Assembly (NCBI GenBank): GCA_024345305.1
Contig: BRON01000009.1
Coordinates: 1,612,001-1,676,000, forward strand
DNA: 64,000 nucleotides
DNA from: Mrakia gelida
Taxonomy: Eukaryota; Basidiomycota; Tremellomycetes; Cystofilobasidiales; Mrakiaceae
Direction: 5' to 3'
Every line of letters starts with the position of its first letter. Position 1 is the first letter of the stretch. The notes under the pieces are model-generated. The model did no database searches, was not told where the DNA came from, and saw only the letters and a program-made list of their open reading frames with translations. Positions 8,419 through 17,808 of this stretch are shown one piece after another. Position numbers and translations under genes: made by a program.

Positions 8419-11014
8419 CTAGTCTGCGAGCGGTACCGAAGCGTTGTAGAAAATAACGAGGGACTTCTCCAACTTCGCAAGGACCGAGAAGAAATCGAAA
8501 AACTTAGCTCGAACAACCTCGTCGTTCACCAACTCCTCGAACGCTCTCCCGTCTCCCACCGGCTCCACCAGCTCCAGTCGCAACGCCCTACTCGACAACC
8601 AGACGGCATGAGTTCGGAAATCCCTCAGCTCTATCCTTCGCCTCTTTCCTCCGTTGTCTTTCCCAACGAGACAGGAGTTGTAGGCAGCGGGGATCTCGTG
8701 AAGCGCCATCCCCTCGAGTCGAGGTCCTATGGCGGCGAGGTCGACTCCGGAGTGCAGCCGCGAGAGGGTATCGAAGAGGGCTCGGAGCGCGGTTCTGTAA
8801 GCGCGATGAGACTTCTGGATCTTGCCGGGAATGAGGTGGTCAACGAGGGTGTCGATGTTGGTGGAGGGGTCGTCGAGGATGTCGTCGAAGGAGGGAGGAG
8901 GGGATTGGTCGTCGAAGTCGGTGAGTTTCATGATTTCGTAGTTCCCCATTACGTCCATGTCCTCTCCAGCTAAGCCGAAAAAGGGGGAAAAGGAAGAAAA
9001 ACTGCGTTAGTTCGAGTCGGGCGACGCGGTCGATGGGACTCGAGAGAAGGAAGAAGGGTTGAGCTCACCTGATCCTTCCAAGCGTTCGAGATACTTGACT
9101 CCCTGATCCAGACCGAAGAGAGCAGCCATTTTCTGAGACGCTTCGTCTGATAGAAGGAAAGGAAGAGAATCGAGTCGTCAGCCTGGTGTTCGAGCTCAAG
9201 AGTCGCAGAGGAAAGACGGGAACGGGCGCGAGCGGTCGCAAAACTCACTCAAAGGCTGCTGAGGAACCACGACGACGGGTTGAGGGACGATGGGGAGTGC
9301 CTTCGAACCCTCCGGAACGTCGAGCTCGGCTCGCAGAGCATCGTCTTGAGGTTCGGGGTCCGGTGACGGAGCTCGATGGACGAGGGGAGACGAGCGAACG
9401 GCGTTGGGATTCTCTGGAAATGGGAGGACGGGAAGGGAGTCAGCTCGAGTTCGAGACACGGAGACGAAGACGAGGCGATGGCACTGGAGGAAGAACAGAC
9501 GAGACTCACCCTGCTCGTCCAGCTTCTCTCTCCCCTTCCCTTTGTCGACCTTCTTCCCAGCTGGAGCGTCTCCCTCGATCTCCTCGTCCTCCTCCTCGAT
9601 CCTGGAGCTCGACGACGACGAGGGACCGGCGTGAGTCGACGGTAAAGGTACTTGAACCTTCGAAGAAGTGGTAGAGGAGGAAGAGACGGTGCTGCGAAGC
9701 GAGATGATCGAGAAGGGGAGGGGGATCAGCGAACGAGAACGACGCGACGAGTTCTGGCGAGAGAGTCATCCACTCACGAAGGTCGAGGCTGATTGAGAAG
9801 AAGAGGCACGTTGCTCCTTTCCGAGCTGGAAGTAGTGAAACGTGGAAAGTCAGCGATGGTTCGTACAGAAGGGAGGGATGTTCGGTCGTTCAAGTTGACG
9901 CGAGGCAGAGGGATAGCGCAGAGAGAAGGAGACATCAGTCGGAAACGAACTAACCTTGCTCGAGGGTCATCCCTCCCCATTCCCTCAGGACGCTTCGACC
10001 TTTCCACGAGAGCGATGATGACGGCGGAGAGCAGAACGATGATGGCGACGTCGTAGGACTTGGGCTGGGACGAGCAAAGCAAGGGAAAGGCGAGCCAATC
10101 AGGACTCGTTGAACGTTCGACGAGGACGACGCGAGAAGGAAGGAGGAATGCAGAAGAGGAGCTCACCAAAATCGAGAGGGCGAGAGCCAACGATTTGAAC
10201 GTGTTGGTGAGCATCGTATCGACTACCTTGAGAGCTCGGACGAGGAGGTTGAGTTTCCTATAGAAGGACAGGTGAAGAAGAGATTGATAGCGAGTCAGTC
10301 TCGCAAAACTCGTCCTCTACCCAATGACGAGCACGATGGAGAGAAGGTGGCTGCTACTAACCGAGGATTATGAGGCATCAACTTCGTATCCCTTCCTCTG
10401 CCTCGACCTCCCTTATCATCCCTCCCGTCCAACAGCATCGACTCCACGTGCCCTTCGTCGTCCTCGTCCTCGATCTCATCAACGTCCGAGCCATCCGATC
10501 TTCTAGCAGCGGCGAGAGCAGGAGAAGGAGGGAGAGGATCCTCGTTCGCTCCGACGTCGACCTGGCGGTGAGCTTGACTGTTGTTGTCGACGAAGGAAGG
10601 AGCCGAAGGTCGAGCCGCCGAAGGAAGAGGAGAAGGTTGGCGGTTGAAGATGGGGAAGGGCGGACTGATGGAAGATGGCTTTACCTGGGCTCGTGGTCGA
10701 GGTGGTTCTGAAGGAGGAGCTCGGAGAAGAGCAGGTCGAAGGGGGAGGGAGGGTTGTTTGGTTGAACCCGAGGGTTGCTGGTTCTCCTTCTCCTCCTCCT
10801 CCCCGAACTCCTTCACTCCTCTCGAAGTCTTCCCTCCTGGGCTGGTGAGAAGAGAGGTGTTCGACTTTTTGCCGAGGTTGATGAAGGAGGAGGAAGAGCG
10901 AGCTCGAAGTAGAGCCGCGGCGGTCGAAGGGGAGGGAGGAGGAGGAGGAGCTGAGGCTGAGGCTCTTTCCGAACCGAGGGCCTTGTGGCCTGCGTTCGAC
11001 GAGGAGCTAGCCAT
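8419..11014 (-). CDS. orphan Ser/Pro-rich protein with a transmembrane segment
   Basis: Eight minus-strand exons keep phase: 11014..10362, 10257..10167, 10064..9955, 9825..9778, 9691..9510, 9413..9249, 9146..9069 and 8969..8419, giving about 625 aa. The N-terminal ~215 residues are Ser/Pro/Ala-rich and end with an acidic block (EIEDEDDEGH). Residues ~230-275 hold a hydrophobic helix pair, the second being a clear membrane span (YDVAIIVLLSAVIIALV followed by ERSKR). A second low-complexity Ser/Glu region follows, then a more ordered C-terminal ~180 aa beginning MDVMGNYEIMKLTDFDD. I do not recognise the family. A single- or double-span membrane protein with long soluble flanks is the safe description; nuclear-envelope or ER location would be a guess. 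Confidence 0.65.
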
Positions 11015-11857
11015 TTTGAGGTCCGACCGATGCTGGGTGTTGAGAAGAGGTTGGAGGATGGGTGTGAGGAGGTTGGAGGATGGATAAGGCGGGAAGGAAG
11101 GAGGGAAGGAAGGAAGGGCGAGGAGGAGAGGGGCGAAAACGGACGCGATCGAGAGGAGGGAAGAGCGAGAGTGATGCTGCTGTTGATGCTGTTGTTGTGG
11201 TTGTTGTTGCTCGACTGATGTTTCGAAGAGGGGTTGGATGCTTGGGTAGGAGGGTTGAGAGGGAGAGTGATGGTTCGAGGGGAGCGAGCGAATTGGGAGG
11301 GTGAAAGGGAAGAGTCCCGAGAGGAACGAGGGGTGCAGTCCTCCTCAAAACACTTCCTCCAGGTCACGTCCAAGTCGAGTTCTAGAGCTTGACGATCCAG
11401 GAGTATGTATCAAATGATGCTGGGTATTGTACTCGAGGATGAAGGGATAGAAGAAGGTTGATTCGGGTTGGTGAAACAGGATTTGGATCCGAGGGAGACG
11501 CGTCGAGGGAAGGAGGGAGCTTGCGAAAAGAAAGGTCGAGAAACACGACGAGTCAGGACTTCTGTTCTCGAACTAGCTCAGGTGAGGTAGCATGAGTACT
11601 CACCTTCGATCTCAGCCCCATTGAACCATCGCAGCCTGGTCTGCGTCCTCGAACCCAGCCCAACCCTTTCCCCAATCCAAGCTCGACGTCCGCTCTCGTT
11701 CCCAGCCTCAATCATCCCTCTTCATCTGACCCCTCTCAGCGTTCGCCATAGCCCTACTGCTCTTCTGATGCATCCCACCCAGCTCGAGAAACTGCTTCTC
11801 CTCCCACTCCACCTCGGTGATCCCCTCCGTCCTCCCTCAGCCCATCGAGCCATCCAA
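11015..11857. other. region between two minus-strand genes
   Basis: On the minus strand a further donor-like GTGAGTACTC occurs near 11603, next to a possible branch CCTGACTC near 11545. The 3' part of the transcript from the 12-14 kb gene may therefore still be spliced here. The rest is the Ser-codon-rich leader of the orphan starting at 11014, with a (TGT/TGC) repeat near 11170-11215. Confidence 0.3.
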
Positions 11858-12909
11858 TCATCTCCCACGCCAGGTCCACAAGCGGCGTCCGAGTCCGAGT
11901 CGGTGATGGAGTTCCAAAGACTCCATTCGAGCGAGCCACAATGAGATGCCAAAACTGGCAGGAAACGTCGAGACAAAAAGAGAACGAAGATCAGCTCTCG
12001 CGTCTCTCTGTCCCTTCTCTTCGTGCCTTCGTTTCTTCGTTCCTGGATGAAGAGGTGGGAGGAGGTTCACTCACTGATCTCCAGGTTCAAAATTTCGCTG
12101 ACGAGAGCTCCCCGACTGAAGACCTTCGGGCTGACCTAACAACCGAACGATACGAGGCGAGAGGAGACGTTCGACCTGCGACGACAAAAACGAGAGCGAG
12201 AAGACGGGTGAGCATGTTGCCTGAGACGTTCGTTCGGATCTTAGAAGGTAGAGGGAGTAGGGCATGAAAGTCGAGAGACACACCTACGACCTCTAGTCCA
12301 GCGACCGTCAGCGAAGCACGCACTTCTCCCGACTCGCGCTCTGGCTTTCGACGCGTCGAAGACGGCTTTGAGCACGGGGATATCTCGCTTCGATCGATCG
12401 ATCTTGGAGCGGACTCCTCATGATGATGTTCTTGACGATAAGATGAGCCTGCATCGCACGAGAAGGACGGGCGGGGAAGGCAGAGAGAAGAGACGCGTCG
12501 AGGTCAGCGATCGTCTGCGAGGGCTCGTCCTTTTGGAGGGATGATGCGACCATGAAGCCGAGAACTCACAGACACTAGGTGACGAAAATCAGTAGAAGGA
12601 GAGACGAGGTGACCTGAATCCTGGAACCGACGATGAACGAGAGGCGAAGACGCGTCGCGAGATGAACAGCTGTGGCGAAAACGAAGTGCAGGATGGCAGG
12701 GAGAGACGACTGAAGGTCAGCTTTGGAAGAGAATATCGGTGATGCTCGGTGGAGTGTTATCTCACCTCCGATATGGCAGCCCATCGAGGAGTGATCTTCA
12801 GCTCTGAGTCGAACGACGGACCAGTCCAATCCAACTTCGAAACAGAGGGCAATGAGCGGAGGTAACGAGGATTTACTGAGGATGCGAGAGGGCAGGGAAA
12901 TCGAGGGTA
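11858..12909 (-). other. further minus-strand spliced exons, coding status unclear
   Basis: Minus-strand splice signals continue below the stop at 12910: GTGAGA at ~12764, GTGAGT at ~12570, GTGAGT at ~12073, each with a CTGAC/CTGATC branch and an AG acceptor. Some intervening segments read well as protein, for example VERLLSPRIVRLLGQPEG (about 12165-12110) and FHALLPLPSKIRTN just before it, with a possible stop at 11858. I could not join all pieces into one frame. It is either a spliced 3' UTR, a second gene, or a decayed C-terminal part. Confidence 0.3.
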
Positions 12910-13894
12910 TCAAGGTCTGATTGGAGGTTCATCAAGTAAGCCCAAGATCTCGGATACGTGGAGAAAGAGCAGGGAGGTGGTAGGGAGAAGAAGGGCGAGG
13001 GGGACTGACCTCGACCGCTTCCGACCTCTGGCTCGTCCTTCCTCCTGCAGCACAAAGCTCCAGAGCACGACTCTTGGGTCGAGGTCGCTAAAAGTCCTAA
13101 CGATGAGCTGAGTGTTCTTGGACCTGAGGTGGTAGGAGGTGAACGAAGGACGAAGAGAGCCGGATCGTCTGACGACTCTCGAGAAGACGACGAGGGGAGA
13201 CGAGAGGTCGAGGAGATGGACGAGGGTGGTTCGTTCGATGGCATCTGAGGGAGAACAGGAAGGGCTCGGGAGTTAGGGAGAGTGAGATGGGATGAAGATA
13301 TGGGTGAGGTAGGGGACTGACGGGAGTTGGCGTGAATCAAGCTCAGGTGTTGACGTTGGCGACCAGTCTGAAACGAAAAGCGAAGGGGAGGGGAGGGAGA
13401 AGTGAGCTCGATTTTTTTCCTGTCTTCTCCACGCTGAGCCTCTTCCAGAAGATCATCCAAACTCACCTGGCACGTTCTAGATGCTACTCCGAAGGAGTTC
13501 TGATGAAATTCAAAGAATTTGACGGTGGTCTAGAGGGGAGCGACGGAGCGAAAGACGGGACGAAGAGAAGAAGGGAGAGGGAAAAGAAGGCAAGGTCAGC
13601 TTGAGCCTTCGAGCTTCGTCTCCTGCTTCTCCTTCCACCCTTCTGTATCAAGAACCTCACAGATTGATCAGAATCCTTCCGAGCAAACGTTCTGTGAGCA
13701 AGTCTTCGATCTCTGCGAGAGAGGGGAAGCAGCGAGAGGGAGGTCAGGACCTTCGGCGGTCGTGTCGAGCTCAACCTCGCTGGCTCGCTCTTCCTTGCGG
13801 CCTTGGTCCCACTCCCAACTCACTCTACGGGATTTGTGCTTAACCTTGTGGTGGTTCGTTTCCAAGTTTGAAGGTCTTCCCTCCAATCGATCAT
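12910..13894 (-). CDS. orphan spliced protein, ~157 aa (tentative)
   Basis: Six minus-strand exons keep phase: 13894..13824, 13712..13661, 13529..13467, 13367..13322, 13244..13010 and 12916..12910. Donors are GTGAGT, GTGAGG, GTGAGT, GTCAGT and GTCAGT, with CTGACC branches. The product starts MIDWREDLQTWKRTTTRL and contains KFFEFHQNSFGVASRTC and the Leu-rich stretch RTTLVHLLDLSSPLVVFSRV. It ends GRKRSRP. No family is recognised. The last intron has an alternative acceptor near 12953 that would open a different C-terminus. The stop falls 4 nt into the last exon. Support comes only from splice signals and phase, so the model is tentative. Confidence 0.4.
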
Positions 13895-14209
13895 GGCCGT
13901 CCAGAGCCAGACAGGTGCTCGTCGGTTCGTCTGTCTCGCACTTTCGCCGAAGAGACGAGTCCTCGTCGTCAAGCTCGAGAAAATGCCTGAGGTCGCTAAG
14001 GGTATGCGAGGTCCTCTGCTGGAGGAATGGAGAAGGATTAAGAGGCTTTGGCTGAGGTGATGAAAATCTTCTTCTGGCTCCGAAGCCAGGAAGGGACGAG
14101 TCCAAGAGGTCCTCTCCTTACAAGTTGACCTTCACCACGACCTCCTCTCTCCCTCCCTTGCCTTCCCTCCCTTCTTCTTTCCCCCCTTCCCCCTCCCTCT
14201 TCAGCGGAG

Positions 14210-15732
14210 ATGAACCCTTCAGATCATATCGCATCCCTTTCAGCTCTCAGTGTGTCGGATGAGGCCTGCTGTGTGAGTTGCTGGGTCGTTCTTGGGTGGG
14301 AGGGAAGGGAGAAGGAAGGGACGGACGGAGTGGGACCTGGAGCTCACCCTCGTTGCTTCTCCATCATGTTCTGATCTCTCCAGGACTCCAAGGTCAAAGT
14401 CACAACTCTCGAAGCTCAGGTTCACTCTCTTCAAGCGCAACTTGCCGAAGCGAAGTCTCAGATCTCCCTGATGAAGGAGAGGGAGAAGAGAGGAAGGGTC
14501 GGTTTGGTTGAGAGCGAGGGAGGAGCAGGAGCAGGAGAGGTTCGACCTACATACGACCCTCGCCCATCTCTCACGCTGTGAGATTCGACGATGGGTGAAC
14601 CCTGGTACTGATTCGTCTCGTCGTTCTGTGCTTACGGCAGTCACCCACCTCAGTTCCTCAGACAACCTCAGCCGTTGCTTCCTCGTCCATCCTCGCTCCT
14701 TCCTCCTCTCTCACCACTTCTGATCGACCTCTCGTTCCTCGAGTCAGTAGAATCGTCATCTCTCTTCCTTCCAACCTCATCCGACGCTCATCACCTCGTT
14801 CCATCTCTTGCTCTCGCCTTCCAGAACACCTCCCTCCCCATCTCCGATTACCCCTTCGAACATCTCCCCGACGAACTCCTCCCCGAGATCCTTCGACACC
14901 CCCACCAACCCTTCAACTTCTACCACTACTCGAACGCTCTCCGAGGAATCATCGACCCTCCTCCTGGATCGAAACCTTGGAACCCAGTCAGCCTTCAACT
15001 CGTCTCCCGTCGATGGAGGAGGGCCGCTCAACCGCTCTTCTACCACCAAGTCGCGTTCGACGTTCGAGACGAGACATCCGTCGGACTCGCAGCGCATGCA
15101 ATCACTAAGGATTTCCGTATGCTCCTTCATTTCATCGTCAAAGGAGTCGTTTGGATCGATGCAGCCGGATCGAACACCCCGCGCTCGGGCGACAGGTTCC
15201 TACTCTTCGTCAAGCTCGCTCACGCCCCCATCCTCGGCGTTCAAGGAGACTTTTCTACCGTGTTCTCCTTCACGCTCGCTTCCCTACGCCCTCAGTCCAC
15301 ATACGTTATGACGCACCGTTCTTTCCAGCGGATTGCAGAGTTCGTTCGCTCCCTCGGGTCGGGCTGGGAGCACGATTCTTCAGATCTTCCGACCCAACGC
15401 CTCACCCTTCGTCTTCCTCACCTCGACATCGGCTTGGTCCTCGGCGCCCTCCTCTTTTCTTTTGAACGTCTCGCCAAGGTCCCTACCCTCCAACTCGACC
15501 TCCCCTTCGACCTCCTCCCTCCCTCCTCGAAAGCATCTTCCCTCAACTAACCTCCCTCATCCAACACCCCTCCCTCCCTGCCGGACGCGACGCCGTCCTT
15601 AGAAACATCGGGCGCACCAAGAGGATCATTTTCGGAACCGTCTCCAACGTTGATGCAGCAGCGCTTCGAGGGAAGATCGAGGAGTTGGGAGCGTTGGAGG
15701 TCTTCGTCGAGGTGGTCGTTTTGGAGCTTTGA
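14210..15732 (+). pseudogene. F-box protein (F-box gene 4) with an apparent frameshift
   Basis: Exons 14210..14272, 14384..~14539, 14641..14742 and 14825..15732 are supported by splice signals. Exon 2 encodes a coiled coil (LEAQVHSLQAQLAEAKSQ). Exon 4 encodes a textbook F-box: FEHLPDELLPEILRHPHQP, then SLQLVSRRWRRAAQPLFYHQ. The frame then reads well up to LQLDLPFDLLPPS and stops at TAA 15548-15550. In the +1 frame the protein resumes as ESIFPQLTSLIQHP and runs to TGA 15730-15732. A shift of one base within the CTCC-rich run at ~15505-15528 explains this. It may be a true inactivating mutation or a sequencing error in low-complexity DNA. The TGA is followed by G and GTGGGC, echoing the stop-at-donor pattern of the paralogs. 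Confidence 0.6.
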
Positions 15733-16462
15733 GGTGGGCTGAGTTCGATTGTGAGGTCGTGAAGATGTGCTGGATGGGGTTCTGGGCTGGATGAGAAGGG
15801 CGGGATGGAGTCTCGACTTGCGTTGGGAGGGAGGACCGATCGGGAGTTGAATGAGGAGGGAAGGGAGTTCGACGACGCGTTTCATTTTCTTGCACTTCGT
15901 GAGTTTCGACATCTCTCTCTCTCTCTTCTTCCTTCTTGACTTCAATATCGTTCCTCTCTCGTCGCTGACCACCGCTGTATCTTCGCTCGATGTCTTTCAC
16001 AGAACCTTCACAGAACCAACCTCTTCGATCTCTCGTCGTCCGAAGCGAAGGGAGGGAGGAGACGTCGCGCCGCCGGTCGAGAGTTTCGTCTTTTGGAGGG
16101 ATTTCTTGGTTCGCTTTCTTTTCATGACTCTTACACCGGGCATGGGTGTGCTGGGGAGATCGAGAGAGCGAGAGCGAGAGCGAAGAATTGACCCGCGAGA
16201 CTTCAAAAGGGAAACCGAACGAGCAGACTCGTTGCGTTGGGCGCTCGTGCTTGTTTCGCCTCCTCTTTGCCCGACTCGACACATAGACCAGCATCTATCC
16301 TATCGTCTAGTCGAGAGACAGAGATCCACGAGAAGAGCGTTGAGTCGAGGGCTAGCAAACGAAAGAAAGGGGACGACGCGTCGACTCGAGGTGCACGTCT
16401 TCGTCCCCCCCTCTGCTCCTCCTCGCTGACCTCCGGCCACCTCTCACTTGTTCTCACCAGTC
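15733..16462. other. convergent region with one 3'-UTR-type intron
   Basis: An intron-like unit lies at 15899..16002 on the + strand (GTGAGT donor, CGCTGACC branch, TTTCACAG acceptor), downstream of F-box gene 4. The remainder holds the 3' flank of the minus-strand gene ending at 16463 and a GACGCGTC octamer near 16373. No other gene seen. Confidence 0.4.
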
Positions 16463-17150
16463 CTAGCACCCTAAAGGCTCGCAAGCAAGCATGAAACGTT
16501 CCGAACGAAGGTCAGCTCAGCCCAAACTTCACGCTCCCTCGCTCCCATCTCTCCTCGCCTCAAACGAACGACTCACCAAACAGCTTCGTCTCCACCACCA
16601 CGACCTCCAACCCAACCCCATTCTCCTCATCATTAGCCATGAACCCCCACCCTCCCTTCGCCCCACCCGTCAACGCGCCACGCTCATCCCTAACACCCTC
16701 TCGCTCTCCCTCCCCGTTGCAAGTCCTCCACGAGCAAGGATCGGCGTCCAGCAAACTGAACTCTGCTTCCTCGGGAGGACGCGTCTCCGTTCCAGCTCCT
16801 TCGGCGGATGCATCCCAGACGTCGCAGTTGGCATCGCAGACGGTGGTGCGGAAGGAGATCCAGGCTTGGTGGTTGGCGAGGGAGAGGGAAGGGTAGACTC
16901 CAAGGACGGAAGCGCTGGCGAGGGTTCGTTCGTCGTTCGATTGATGGTAGTGGTTTTGGAGGATGGCGAACGCTGTGGTTGGAGATGCGAGTTTGGTTTT
17001 GACTTCTGGTTTGGTTTCCTCCTCCTGCTCGCTCTTGATCGAAGGTTTGACGTCCTCCTCGACCTTGGGTTTGACGTCCTCGCTCTCCTCCGCTTTGACT
17101 CGTTTGTTGGGCGAAGAGACGGTGGGAGAGGTGGGTTCGCGTTTGGCCAT
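16463..17150 (-). CDS. orphan Lys/Glu-rich small protein
   Basis: Exons 17150..16577 and 16470..16463 give about 193 aa ending LFGC. If the intron is retained the frame ends three codons later, at 16560. The intron has a GTGAGT donor, a GAGCTGACC branch and a TTTAG acceptor. The N-terminus (MAKREPTSPTVSSPNKRVKAE) is basic and Ser/Pro-rich, then alternates Lys and Glu with several psi-K-x-E type sites (VKAE, VKPKVEED, IKSE) that resemble SUMO acceptor motifs. The C-terminal half is more ordered (FAILQNHYHQSNDERTLASA, HQAWISFRTTVCDANCDVWD). No family is recognised. Nuclear location is inferred only from the basic, SUMO-motif-rich N-terminus. Confidence 0.55.
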
Positions 17151-17808
17151 ACTGAAGAGAGAAGGTAAGAAGTAGAGAAGAGGTGCGAAGGAGGAACGGA
17201 GGTGGGGGGGGCGTGCGGGAGGGGGAGGAGAAGATGGGTGTCGATGGAAGGAAGGGTCGAAAGTTGAGCTCGACTCTCGTCCCGATGGCTGGCCCTCCCG
17301 CCCTCTCCGTTACTCGTTTGCGTGATTTTTCCGGAGCGAAAAGCTTCGATCGCACCATCGCTAAGTCTTGCCTAGTTTCGTTCTCTCTTCGCCGTCGCCA
17401 GCCTGAAGAACGAGCGACCTCTCTCGGATCAGCCCTCAGCCGCGTCGCTCCTCGTCCCATCTCTCTTTGCTCTCGCATTTCGAGCCAATCCGACTCGAAG
17501 CACGAGGTTTAGATAGCTCGAAGTAGCAATCCACCGATAGAGGATGAATTTGTACGTAACCAAGAAAGCACGAAAAGCAAAAATGCGCGAGAAACGAGGA
17601 CCGAGACGAAGACGAAAAACGAACGAGAGGAAAGAGCTCTGCTAGCGAGAGAGAAGGTGAAGCAAAGAGGCCGAGAAGGTATGGAAGGGAAAGGAGGTAT
17701 CCAGGTAGCACCAACACCAACAGATATAAAGATGAAAGTCCAAAGCGAGTGAGACAGGGCAAAGCAAAGAAAGAAACGAAAAACAACGAACCGAACGCGT
17801 CGAACAAC
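17151..17808. other. intergenic, ~660 bp
   Basis: This is the promoter side of the minus-strand gene starting at 17150 and the 3' region of the KCH1-like gene ending at 17809. It has purine-rich runs. No gene seen. Confidence 0.4.

Noticed and set aside
13893..14055. Short plus-strand frame starting ATGGCCGTCCAG, ~55 codons
   Set aside because: It overlaps the first exon of the minus-strand gene, lacks splice or domain support and ends quickly.
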